Shown here one piece after another: positions 36,564 to 47,894 of a DNA stretch of 64,000 bases. A model generated the notes under the pieces. It made no database searches and was not told the DNA's origin. It saw only the letters and a list, made by a program, of their open reading frames with translations. The translations under genes and the position numbers were made by a program. Every line of letters starts with the position of its first letter. Within the stretch, counting starts at the first letter, position 1. Origin of the DNA: Catonia carolina (Eukaryota > Arthropoda > Insecta > Hemiptera > Achilidae); contig JAQMRL010000002.1 of assembly GCA_035578175.1 (NCBI GenBank), forward strand, positions 93,474,748-93,538,747, given 5' to 3'.

Positions 36564-37148
36564 TTAATATACTAATTGTAAGGTTTTGATAAGTTTTCCA
36601 TTAAAAAATACCACATCGAGTCCTGGAACTGAGTAACTATTGTATCGTAATATTTTTATATTTCTAAAATTTAATCGAATATCAAATTCACTGTAAATCG
36701 AACTGGAAATAACAAATACCGAAAAACTGTTTATTAATCTCTTTGCGCTTACGTATCTGCAAAAGTACTGATTCAAAGTTTCACTTCCCGTACTCATCCC
36801 TAATTCTCTAACTTCCTGATGATTTTCAGATGAATTTGATACATTTTCTTCGTAAGGGTTGAAGAGTAGAGCATTTTGAATTTCGACCGCTTGCGATAAG
36901 AAGAGGTACAACGAGGGTAACTTCCCAAAACCAGTAGGCTACATCCGAAGGAAAGGTACATGCTTATCTTGTAAAATATAACTAGCCATAGTAAAAACTT
37001 CAGTGAAATTGGTAAAACTGGGAAAACAATGAAACTTTTTTGTACTTCCTTCTGAAGCTAGCCATAAACCCGCGCGCAGGGTAGGCGCAAATACTAGTAA
37101 ACTTGTATCAATTTTATTTAAATTATTAGTAACTTCTGTCATAAACAA
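36564..37148 (-). other. Unrecognised reading frame with one internal stop
   Basis: On the minus strand one frame runs from MTEVTNNLNKIDTSLLVFAP near 37148 to a stop at 36564, broken only by a TAG at 36939-36941; about 194 codons in all. Immediately after the TAG comes PTGFGK, the core of the Walker A motif as seen in RecQ-like helicases. However, Leu follows the Lys instead of Ser or Thr, and no other helicase motif is apparent. The C-terminal part contains ASEGSTKKFHCFPSFTNF upstream and SVPGLDVVFFNGKL near the end. It may be a decayed gene, an exon pair or chance. I do not assign a function. Confidence 0.25.
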
Positions 37149-37959
37149 TTTAATTTTGTAGTAGGCCTATTTGTAGATTGTTATGTACATTTCATCCTCA
37201 TAACCTTTGTTTTTAACATAGGAGAATAGAATGGCTGTATAAAATGCCTTCATATCACGACGTTGTTCTGTTCTTTTAAATATCTTCTGGGCAATTTACT
37301 TTTCGAAGAATATGGTTTCAGAAATAAATCTCTAACCATATAAATGTCAGGAGAAACAAGGTCTAGATTTTAGGGGAGTAAGGTTCTTGTTTTCAAACAA
37401 TTGGCTTAAAGAGTGGAGTTGTTTTGAATGACCAATTCATTTTGTTTTAAAAAAAGTATCATTGTGAATTCTTAAACCTTTGAACATTAAAAATGTTAGT
37501 ACGTAGTAATTAGGTTTTTAATTTAAAAATAATCCCACGATTAAGATTAATGGAAAACCCATTTTGTTTTTGCAATTTATATTTTTTTTTAAGTGGAATA
37601 ATTGAGAGCCATAACGATGAGAATTAAAATTCTTTCTATATTATATTTTTATAAAAAAATATCATTTAAACATTCCCCCGACCATTTTTTATTTAAAATA
37701 GTAAACTTGTATATGTCAATAATAGTAATATAATTTTCCTTTAAGTCTCGTAATTACTTTCGTTCAATAAGTCATCGAAAACTAAAAATTCTGTTAATTT
37801 TCTTGCTTAAAAACGTTTAGTTTGACGATTCCTAAGCATAAGAAGACTTCTTTGCTCTGATAATAGAGATCTACTAAAGTGATATTAATATTCTTCTAAT
37901 TTCTTATGTTAATCGTCACTATCATCAATATCATCACCATTCATTACAGAGGTCATCAT

Positions 37960-37965
<6 letters not shown>
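37149..37965. other. AT-rich spacer
   Basis: No gene seen. It ends in a TA microsatellite (about 37966-37997) that borders the next element. Confidence 0.4.
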
Positions 37966-37997
<32 letters not shown>

Positions 37998-38000
<3 letters not shown>

Positions 38001-38627
38001 GGTGATTCAAAACTCTGCAGAAATCTCTTGGGATCTCATTCTATAGCTAAAAATAAGAAAAACAGTTCATATAACATAATTATGCCTGAAAACGCTTAGT
38101 TAGCGAGTTACGGCTAGCGAAAAATTTCACCTAGAACTCTGTACCCTCGGTGAAGTAAGGCCGTATAAAAATGTTAAAGGTAGTTACAAAGATACAAATA
38201 CGATTGTTTCTTATGTGTTTTAATCTGAAAAATTGAATAAAATTAGTTTCAGAGCTGTAAATGCTATACTTTCAGAGATATCTTACATAAAACACAAGAA
38301 TTGGTGCAAAGAAATAACACATTTTTGTGTTTAACGTAAGATTACTTCCATAAATTGTTAATAAAGATGTATTTTTTCTTAAATAAATTTGTAGAAAATT
38401 TAATTTAAAAAAAATTCGTGTGAATTACTCAGGAAAAAAATTATTAATAGATATTTAAATTTCGCTTTATTTAAAATCAAAACAGACGCACATAAAACGC
38501 ACATTCTTAACTGCATAAATATTAGGTTGGGAGTAACAGCTGATCGTTATCAGCTGTTACTCCCAATTTTTTTCTTATTTTTAGCTATAGAATGAGATCC
38601 CAAGAGATTGCCTTATAGTTTTGAATC

Positions 38628-38632
<5 letters not shown>
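37998..38632. mobile_element. 635 bp TIR element inserted in a (TA)n array
   Basis: The left end (from CAGGGTGATTCAAAACT) and the reverse complement of the right end (AGGGTGATTCAAAACTATAA) share about 60 bp of inverted repeat, including CTTGGGATCTCATTCTATAG and CTAAAAATAAGAAAAA. Both sides are (TA)n, giving a TA target duplication compatible with Tc1/mariner-like transposition. No transposase frame is present, so it is a MITE. Just inside the right TIR is a perfect 18 bp hairpin (38527-38544 and 38549-38566, loop CGTT). A diverged relative lies at 2366-2870. Confidence 0.88.
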
Positions 38633-38678
<46 letters not shown>

Positions 38679-38679
38679 C

Positions 38680-39170
38680 AGCCAAAACAAAACAAATTAT
38701 GCATAACACTCATCTCAGAGTATTAGATGCTATTCAAGATCTTTCGTCTCTCTCGGAGACATCTTCAGGAACGTACTACAATAAACACAAAAACACATAT
38801 CACATTTATTATACGTATAAAGCAAATACGACCAGAAGACCGTATTTGTGAATAATACACAAACTTCAACTTCATGTCAATTACTTAATTTTTTGTATAC
38901 AACCATTCTACACGCGATTATTCGGCCGAATAATACATAAACCAATACGGTCGAAGACCACGTCAATTACTTAATTGGTTGTATACAACAAATTAAGTAA
39001 TTGACGTGGTTTTCGACCGTATTCGTTTTATATATGTGATATGTGTTTTTGTGTTTATTGAAGTACGTTGCTGAAGATGTCTCAGAGAGAGACGAAAGAT
39101 CTTCAATAGTATGTAATACTCTGAGGTGAGTGTTATATTTTTTAGTTTTGGGTGTTCATTATATATTATA
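38680..39170. mobile_element. Fold-back element beside the (TA)n array
   Basis: The block 38702-38801 (ATAACACTCATCTCAGAG to ACACATATCAC) has an inverted copy at 39036-39135. Between them lies an 80 bp near-perfect palindrome at 38944-39023, symmetric about 38983/38984 with two mismatches per 40. The left half also has an extra related copy of the AATTACTTAATT..TTGTATAC unit at about 38877-38903 and an 18 bp palindrome (ATTATTCGGCCGAATAAT, 38917-38934). No coding capacity. The frame at 38621-38851 is an artefact of the TA repeat. Confidence 0.85.
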
Positions 39171-40164
39171 TATGTAGTGTATGCAAACAGAGGAAAAATA
39201 ATGTTTAATAAAATAATATATTTATTTATATATATCCATTATTATTATTATTTTCTGTTTTCAGATACTTTTTTTTACAGTTAGGTTAGTATGGAGTTAT
39301 GTAACGCACGTTAGTACGAGTAGAGTGAAAAACAGTTTCCTCTTTGTTTTTTGACGAAGTTATTTTTAAATTTATAACTAGTTCTTTTCCTCAGTTATAA
39401 TATAAGACGTACCACTGGATATATTCCTCATTAATTTAAGTATTTTATATTACTGTTGGTAGTTTACTTATAATGTCTGGTTGTTATATATATTTAACAT
39501 CGTTTCAAATAAATAATTAAAAATAAAAGCAAAATAAGAATTTTCCATTTATATTACTGTTCTGAATTAATTTCTGAAGTTATTAGTTCTTGAATAACAT
39601 GTCATGAAAATCGTATTTATATTAAATCCTTCATATAGTACTTATCACTACTGTTAAATATTTTAACTCTATTATTGTAATAATATAAAAATTACTTTCC
39701 GAATTTAGATGGTTCATTGTGTTCAGGAAAACACTGCATTACTATTTCCTATGTATTTGATGATTTATAACAATATATCAATCAGTAAATTGTAATTTAG
39801 ATTCAGATAACAATAATTAATATGCAAAATGTGGCCATGTTGTTGTTACCTCTGTTGTAATAACAGTTGGTCATATCACTAACGGTTGTATTGGTACGCG
39901 CTTAATATTAACGTTTTCACTTGCTGTCCCAAAACCTAAGGCAGTTTCCTGATGTAGTGTTAATTAAATTCCCGTTATATTTAATAATATTTGTTTCTAT
40001 AATTCATGTGCCCTCAGGTATATATTGAATAATTAAACTAATGTTTTCTCTGAAATTAAATATTGGTATTGTTTTTTTTAGAATATGATTAAATAGTTAT
40101 AAATTTTCGCTACCTATTGATTTTATATCAATATTTTATATATTGGATATCGTACACCTACCAT
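39171..40164. other. AT-rich spacer
   Basis: Contains a short (ATT)n at 39238-39255. No recognised gene or repeat. Confidence 0.4.
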
Positions 40165-40475
40165 GTCACAAACAACACCGTCTTGCAACGTATGCAAAAA
40201 GCCATGGAAATCCTGCCAAATATAAAAGCCAGGAAGATGGCTTATTTAGGGCATGTGTTGAGAAACAGAAAATATCAGCTAATTCAACTTATATTGCAAG
40301 GCAAGATTGAAGGTGGACGATCTCAAGGCCGTCGGCGGACGTCGTGGCTGAAGAACATCAGGCAATGGACAGGAATGACGAGCGTACAATTATTCAGAGC
40401 AGCTGTAAATAAAGTCATGTGGACTAATATGATTGCCAACATCCATAGAGGATAGGCACCAACAGAAGAAGATTG
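40165..40475 (+). pseudogene. Non-LTR retrotransposon C-terminal fragment
   Basis: Reads TVLQRMQKAMEILPNIKARK, MAYLGHVLRNRKYQLIQLIL, QGKIEGGRSQGRRRTSWLKN, IRQWTGMTSVQLFRAAVNKV and MIANIHRG, with a stop at 40453-40455 followed by a GAAGAAGATT relic. It is the same LINE family as 7855-8195 and better preserved. The fragment contains only the region C-terminal to the RT domain. Upstream of about 40165 the homology is lost, consistent with 5' truncation. Confidence 0.85.
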
Positions 40476-42671
40476 ATTTTATCATCAAAGGTGATGTAAC
40501 TGAGTCACAATGAAATTTGTTCGGTATAATCCCAATCGATCGAAACTTAACAATTGTTTGGTTTATAAAAATATGAACGCCTCATTGAACAACAACTCCT
40601 CCGTAATCCTAAAAATATAATTATGGATTGCATAGAGAGCTGGATTCCAGCATATTTTTTCCGTAGGACTGAACAGAAAAACTAAAGCATTCGCATATAA
40701 AACACATGCGCGTAAATCTTACTATTTAAAAGAAATACTCAATATTTTTGTGCCTTTCTTGAGGTTTAGTTTTAAAAATTGACATACACATTCAGTTAAG
40801 TGATAAGCTAACAGGGAAGAGTAGAATGTGTACCCAAGGTTCGTAAATAAAAATCCAAATGTTTTAAGATCTCGAAATTCAACGTTTCTTTATTCGAAAT
40901 TCTTAATAAACTTTTAAAATATTTAAAATTATTAAAATCTTAAAATTCTTTTTAAAATTTGTTAAAATCGTTGAAGTTCTTTATAATTAAATCTTCTAAA
41001 AATTATTGAATTATTTCTTAATAAAATTAATAAATATTCAAATCCTTTTTATCTTAAAAAAATTGTAAAGCGTGTCTTGTTCCTTAAAAGATTTTTAATG
41101 GAATCCACTAACAATCCATTTTTTTATTTTTAAGAAAAATTTTCTTTTTATTTCTTTTTTATTTTTTATTATTCTCATTACTCACATCTGTAGGTGGTAA
41201 ATCATCTGGTATTTATATTGAGTGTGTAAATTTGTATGTTTATGTTTATGTGTGAGTGGTTTTAGTAATGTACGTATGGTCTGTTGTTTGTATGTATAAG
41301 TGTCTCATATTACAAATGTTTGAACTTCGATAACTTACTCCTAAGAAATAGAATGGATTTGACCGTCCTAAAGTAGGCAAATAAAATAATCTAACTAGGC
41401 ATATTACGACGAAGCTTACAAACATTCTACAGGGTTTAGGAAAGACTGTACTTTGTATCCCGCTAATGTTAAATTTGCTATTTTTAGGTGCATTTTTCAT
41501 AGGATTGGTAAAAGATAGGGAAATGAAACTTTACAGACTATAGTTATCGGGTTTCTTCTCGAGCTACTGACATTTTTTTCAATTTAATCTTTGGACCATA
41601 CCATTTTTTTTAAATGTTAGGAATAACATAAAATTTTTACAAATTGTTTTCTACATTTTTTGCGTAAGTTATTACTAAGTTTTGGAGCACCTAAAAAGTC
41701 ATAAAAATGTCGGTATATGTGGCTATAAAAGATAATTAACTGGTAAAAATTTCAGCCTGGTAGGTTTATTGGTTTCTGAGAAAAATGTACCTAGTGTTAA
41801 AAATTTTAATTTACGGGAAAACGTAAGAAACAAGAAGGCACAAATCAAAACAAATTGTACACAAACAAGTAAATTTCTCATCAACAGTTATTCAGAAAGC
41901 TAAACCAACAGCTGAGAATATTAAAAACCGTGATGCAGATATTTTAAAAACTAAAATTCGTTTTGCACTAATACGAGCAGTATAAAACTATGAAAAAATA
42001 TTAGTTCTTCGATATATGATAATTTTTCTGTGTAAAACTGATAAAAACTTAATATTTTCATAAAAAAATATTTTTTGACGTAATTTAATGTTTTTCTGGT
42101 AGACCTAGGCCTAAACTATTGTAAAACACAAAAAAAACAAAAATCGAAATTGTGAGTTAAAACTATAGTGCAATCCCCCTTTAAGAATGATTTAGGCCGT
42201 ACCGTCCATCTTTACGTTACGCTTTTTATCAGGATGATCATAATATGCTATTGCACTTCTGTTATTCGCTATTCGTAACAAAACCAATACAAATTTTTTA
42301 ATGCAATTACGCGTGCTTTAAACACTTTAATAGACTTTTAAACAGATATTATTGGTTGTATTGGTTCAACAAAACTTCTTATAATGTAATCCAACCAGAG
42401 CATAACGTGCCTGATGATATAGAATTGGGATGGATTTCAAGTACTAATATTTTGATTTAGGATTTTTTGAGGAAAACTCTGACTCACTAACCTACTTAGA
42501 GTTGCTGAAAAAAGTTGGCGGAATTAGAGAACAATACCATTTATAATTTTTGATTGTTCGTCTGGCAACAAGATAGTAAGAATATTGAACCTCAACTCAT
42601 TTCCAAATAGTAGGTTAGAAATTTTGTGCAATTTTCATTTTCAAAGAAAAGGTCACATACGGCACTTTGTG
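40476..42671. other. Unrecognised, AT-rich sequence
   Basis: Positions 40870-41050 are low-complexity TTAAAATTCTT-like words. The stretch 41330-42190 reads like an old non-autonomous element, with moderate complexity and ending at CAATCCCCCTTTAAG, but I cannot find matching ends or another copy here. Confidence 0.3.
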
Positions 42672-42673
42672 TA

Positions 42674-43409
42674 CGAGGTGTGTCTATTAAATAACGAGAC
42701 TGACGTTGTAAAAGATTTTATTTTTATTTCATACATAATCACTTATTGTCACCTGCAATATAAACTCCTTCTCTATCCCTAAAACGTTCCATGAGAATCT
42801 TCCATTGTTGGAAACGCGGAATGAGCTGACCCATTATCTTGGTGGAGAACCCATGATTTGTCCTTCCACGTTTCGGGGCGTTTTTCTTTACTCTTTGACG
42901 TAGTTTAGAAATTACCTCAAAGTAGTAATATTGATTAATTGTTTGACCTTCAGGAACCCAGTGAAGGTACACAATCTCATGGATATTAAAAAAACAATCA
43001 TCATTTCTTTAAATTTTGACTTGCTCATTCGAGCTTTTTTGGCTCTCGGTGAAGTTCGGCTCTTCCAGTGCATGGATTGGCTCTTCTTTTTTGAATCATA
43101 AGTAAAAAAACACGTTTCATCACATGTTATTATCGTTTCCAAAAAATTTGGGTCTTTTTCAATCGCGTACAAAGTGTCAGTACAAACATTTTTCAGCTTC
43201 ATTTCAAACATTTTTGAGCGGCACGTGTCCTGGAAAGAGCTGACAGAAGATGACTTCCAGCACTGTTTCCAACAATGGACAATTCGCATGAAGCGTTGTA
43301 AGGATAGATAAGGAGTGTATATTGAAGGTGACAATAAGTGATTATGTATAAAATAAAAATAATTTTTTTCTCTTTTTTTTCAGTCTCATTATTTAATAGC
43401 CACACCTCG
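42674..43409 (-). mobile_element. Rearranged mariner (fold-back form), copy B
   Basis: Flanked by TA on both sides; ends are CGAGGTGTGTCTATTAAATA and its inverted partner. The transposase lies on the minus strand. The right arm (about 43216-43409) is an inverted copy of the 3' end and carries plus-strand C-terminal code (ELTEDDFQHCFQQW). The junction AACATTTTTGAGCGGCACGT is the same as in copy A, so A and B descend from one rearranged founder. Confidence 0.87.
42739..43215 (-). pseudogene. mariner transposase fragment, internally deleted
   Basis: Minus-strand blocks in order: CTDTLYAIEKDPNFLETIIT, then CDETCFFTYDSKKKSQSMHW with the first catalytic Asp (Cys where family members have Trp), SRTSPRAKKARMSKSKFK, and after a frameshift VYLHWVPEGQTINQYYYFEV. 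The second block (QDNxSAHS) survives only out of frame. The segment with the third Asp (SPDLAPxD) is deleted, so the frame jumps to FQQWKILMERFRDREGVYI and stops at 42739. The N-terminal DNA-binding domain is missing. Inactive. Confidence 0.85.
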
Positions 43410-43411
43410 TA

Positions 43412-45604
43412 TATAATTACGTAATTTTTTAAATCACAAATCGATTGCTGACATATTTCTTTGATACCTCTACCTACAGTGTATTACAAAGCTATTTTAT
43501 TATATAGTATACTAAGTATTAACAATTTTTTTATATCAAATATTTATGAAAAACTTTATTTTGTTTTTGTGTTACGTGGTTGGTTCACACCAGATTTTAT
43601 CTCAGCTAATTATACTTTTGAAAGTCTTAATTTTAATGTGTCATAGCTGTTTTAAAAAGTTAAAAATAATGTTTTTTGATAAGATGTAATGAAGTTGACG
43701 GGAAGATGAAGTAAATCTTTTTAAATTAAAAAATTAATTACAAAATGATAACGCTGACAAGTTCTTATCACAGCAGTATGCACAGAAAGATAGCTTTTTA
43801 AAAATCTTTAAAATATTTATTTAAATAACAAGTTCTTTATATTTAATCATTTGAATGTTATATAAATAGAAATACAATCTAAGTATATTTTAGCAGATAA
43901 ATATTGTTCCACGTTATTTTTGTTTAATTTTTGAATTCTTTTTACTAAAGAAATATATTTAAAAAGATTTTTAATCATTTAAATGTAACAATAACTGTCA
44001 AAAGTACACAATTTTTAAATAAGAAAACTTGATAAAAAAATTATGAATTTTTTCTTTTAGTTCCAATTATATTTCGTTTAAAATTCTTTTGTAAAATAAT
44101 AATAATAATAATACTAAATTCAAAAATTAATTAATGAAAGTTTTTACATTAGAATTGTGTGTGAATAATGAATGACGAAGCTGGCGTATGATATATTTTA
44201 TTGTCTTTACTTCCAACTGAAGTGATTAATAAATGTCAGCCTACAGTTATTCGGTGAAAATGGAAGGAATTTTCATATTTCAATATCATTACGTATGATG
44301 ACAACAAAGGATGCTTCTCCTTTTCTGAGTTTACGGAAGCATATCTCATACGTTAAAGCTATACTAATTTCTCAATAGGTATATCAACACACATATTTGC
44401 GTGAGCAAATGCACAATAATAGGAAGAAAATATTTGCGTACGGTTTCATAATGGATCAAAAATGGAAATAACATACAAATGGAATAAGAATATTAAACGA
44501 TTTTATTGTTTTGACATGTCAAAAAGGAAATCTTATTAACTTTTTTGAGTATCTATACACTACCGTTAAACAAACGTTTATTCTAAAATATTATTTCCTA
44601 AGGCTTTAAAAATCGTTTCGTTCAGGCTGTCGTCAGACTGTACCTTCTAATTTCTTTTAAAAACGAGTTGCGTAAAGCCACCTAGGCAGTTTTCCACATT
44701 TTAATCTCCTTGTGTACATGCTTTCCATTGCTTCCCTTTTATTCTATGGTCCCGTTTACTTTGAGTGTCTTTTAACTTAATATTCCAACTCCTGCGTGAC
44801 CTCTCTGTTTATTTCTTTTTGATGTTACCTCTATTAAATTCACCATATAAGTTTATCTGTTCAGATGATACTTCTGTATAAAGAACCCTGCAGTAATATT
44901 AAAACTGTTCTAAATATTTGTTGACAACATGCTATATAAGAATTAAAATTATGCCGGTATTTTCGTATTTAACATTACTAAAATTATTTAATTATAAAAT
45001 TAATGATGTTTGGGACAGCAGAATGAGAGTAATAACATTATAAATTTTAGGAAATCTACTCCATTGTGCATTACAAAGCTAGAAATTAATAAACCACAGC
45101 ACAGAGAATATACCTGATGAACCGTATAAATGAAAACCTCTCAATAAATTGGAAACTTTTTTAGATAGAACACTAAATTTCAAGATAACTTATTGGCCTA
45201 CTACATACCTTTTGACGTAAAACTGAATTTCAACCCCTTCTTTGAGTGTGACTTAAAGATTGTAACTTGAATATTTTAAATGGGAACAACCATCGCGTGA
45301 TACGGAATTTTTATGGTATCATTAAAAGAAGACAAATTGCGTAAATAAAATTTTTGTACGATGGAAAACCATCGAATCCAAAATACCGGACAATAGAAAT
45401 TTGGGTTTTATCATCTTTTAAAGATTAATTAAGTTCAAATAAAGAATATTTAAACCTAACTGTAACTTTGTTTTTATGTAATTTCACTGATATTTAAAAA
45501 TCTAAATGAAATTTATAAAATGTTATTAGTTAATATTATGACTTAAAAATAAGTTTAGATAAACAATTTTAAGTTCAAAATATTTTTTTTTAATTCATTC
45601 ATTA
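43412..45604. other. AT-rich spacer
   Basis: No recognised gene or dispersed repeat. An (AAT)n run is at about 44097-44113. Confidence 0.4.
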
Positions 45605-45665
45605 ATTGTTTAACGTCGCATCAACTACAACGGTCATTAGCGACGACGTTGGGGTGTAGCTATCG
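45605..45665 (-). repeat. SINE family 1, 3' tail only
   Basis: Minus strand reads GTCGTCGCTAATGACCGTTG, then GTTGATGCGACGTTAAAC followed by an AATGAATG tail. This is the distal end of the family 1 body with the same terminal word as family 2. The head is absent. An AT palindrome cluster follows at 45680-45725. Confidence 0.55.
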
Positions 45666-45828
45666 TACAATGGAGGATGAAATATTTAAAATATTAAATA
45701 TTTTAAATATTCAAAATATTTAAATAATAAAATCAGCTGATAATTGTTGCAACAATACAAATCTACATTGATGTGTATTACTATTATTTAGTGGTGAGCG
45801 TTCCATTTAATAAATTAATAAGTATAAA

Positions 45829-46620
45829 ATTTGGTGTAAAACACTCACACTACTTTCTCTTGCCAATGCAAATAATTAATAAATTAACCTAACATTATTA
45901 ATAAAACATTAGGAATTAAACATAACCTAATTTTAATCATAAATGAAAGACGCAAAATGAAAATCAACCTCAGTTGTTTTGCTTAAAAAAACAAAAAATC
46001 ACACTTCATTTTTTCATGAAAAGAACATAAAATTACTAATTACCACTAAACTAAGCGTTGCACAAAAAAAATTTTTGAAATAAAAGTCGTACATTTTTAA
46101 ACTGTCTACATCTTTTATTATAGGTATACACTTTTGGGCTAAAATGCATTTATTATGGCCGCAATATAAAACAAACAATTTTTTTCTACAAAACCACAGC
46201 CTCCCCAAGGATTTCGGCAGACATGGCTCCTACCCTTTCTTGAAGAACATAAAAAATGTAGTAAATAAGGCGATTTTTAAAAAAATTGTTGGAGCCGTTT
46301 TTGATAACATCGCAAAAAAGTGAAAAATGACACGAATAAACTACTACTTCCGGTTGACCGATTTTGATTTCAATGTTCGTGTCGGGTCCTCTAGTAGTAC
46401 CTAACTTAAGTTTCAAGTTTCAGGTTCGTACGATGTTTTTTCTTGAGATATTCTGTTCACACACACGCGCGCGCACGCACACGCACAGACCAATTGGTAA
46501 AAACTTGTTTTTTGGGTTCAGGGGGTCTGAAAACGTGTAGATCCGAAGAAAACTCGATTTCAAAAAATCGACATAAAAACAATACTTTCCTTCCTATATT
46601 ATAGTCATATAGGCAAGAGA
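45829..46620 (-). repeat. H-family repeat, full-length minus-strand copy
   Basis: Reads on the minus strand from the imperfect hairpin (TTGCCTATATGACTATAATA, then TAGGAAGGAAAG) through CGTTTTCAGACCCCCTGAAC. An alternating purine-pyrimidine tract of GTGTGCGTGCGCGCGCG type follows at about 46458-46490. GGTCAACCGGAAGTAGTAG and GGTAGGAGCCATGTCTGCCG lead to the distal TGTGAGTGTTTTACACC. Size and order match the 30.2 kb copy. Confidence 0.75.
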
Positions 46621-46664
46621 AATAAAAATTATTACTAGATTTTTAAAAATTCTGGTTATTTAAA

Positions 46665-46839
46665 ACTGCATCAACATCTTCGTAATTAGCGACTATGAGT
46701 AGGTATGGAATTGAAATGGTGGGTCGTGACATGTATTAGTTTACAGACAGACCCTGGCGGGGAATCGAACCCGGGACCTTGGCTTAGTTTAGTATTATTA
46801 CTAAGCTAGTCCGCTAATTACTACGTTACAGAGGCGGCC
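46665..46839 (-). repeat. tRNA-derived SINE, family 1, best copy
   Basis: Minus strand: GGCCGCCTCTGTAACGTAGT, AATTAGCGGACTAGC, a perfect B box GGTTCGATTCC (complement of 46761-46771) within GGTCCCGGGTTCGATTCCCC, then GCCAGGGTCTGTCTG. The body runs to AGTCGCTAATTACGAAGATG and TTGATGCAGTTTTAAATAA. The tRNA-like part lacks cloverleaf pairing, so it is a SINE and not a tRNA gene. Confidence 0.8.
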
Positions 46840-47894
46840 TTCTTTAATATAAGGTAGTTTATTAATTTTGCAAATGTGGAAAGAAAAGTATCAAAGATGT
46901 TCAGAATGCGTAATTTTTTTTTTAAACTGCATTGATGGCTTAAACAAGGATATAATCTACAATAGTTCTACAGATTGTATGTACTACTAGTGTTTGTTAC
47001 CGTATCATGAATCTACTCCATCGGTGTTTAAGTTGTCTTTGTGCGATTGCTAGTAGATAAGGAGAGTGTTGCGTAATGTGGGATTATTATGATTTTGAAG
47101 TAAGTCTATCAATCTACACTACAAATTTTAGAAATTTTACTTAGACTAAAGTTTTAGCTCAAATAATTTAGTGATGTAAAATTAAATGTTTTAAACACTC
47201 TAAGAAAAGAGTGAAAAATATTACGTATTGATTAGTATTCATTAAATCGAATCATACAATAGACTCATTACTTAACTTTTCTAAATCAAAAAGAAAGGGA
47301 AAAATACATTTCAAAGAATTTTTTTTTTATTATTTTTATACAGCTAGCGTAACACTTTACTATCGTATAAGTAGACTACCTTACTCCTCCTGACTCTTAA
47401 AGGTTGAGTAGATTTATATTGCAAGGTAGTGTTTGCGTTGAATATAATTTGAATATTTCTGGCAGTTCTCATTTTTCAATGTAATTTTTCAATCTTTTAA
47501 AAAGAGAAAAGTTTTATGGAGTTTCTGACGAGACAGGCAATTTAATAGAAGGTTTATTTGAGCAGTCAGGGATTTCTTTAAACCAGATGTTCTAGAAAGA
47601 ATATCATAACAATTGAAGAGTAGATATTTGTTTACCTTTGCTTAATTTTGTTTTGCCTGCGATTGCATTTATCTGTAAAGTGAATACTATTTTGATGTAT
47701 ATATATACAGTTGTTATTAGGGATTAAGGATCTGTGCAGATAATGCAAGTTAAAGTTTGCTTCAAACTGGTAATATATTATTTATTAACCTATTTTTACG
47801 TTTTTTATGTAAATTTTTGTACCATTTAATAAAACTCACGGTAGGTTGTAGCAAAGTCTTAGACCTTTCACAGAAGAATGAATGCTTTCTCATA
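46840..47894. other. AT-rich spacer
   Basis: No recognised gene or repeat. Confidence 0.4.

Noticed and set aside
38621..38851. Frame with an Ile-Tyr repeat
   Set aside because: It is the translation of a TA microsatellite running into a fold-back arm.
46755..46835. tRNA gene suggested by a perfect B box
   Set aside because: The A box region does not fold into a cloverleaf, and the same head-plus-body unit recurs through the window, so it is a SINE.
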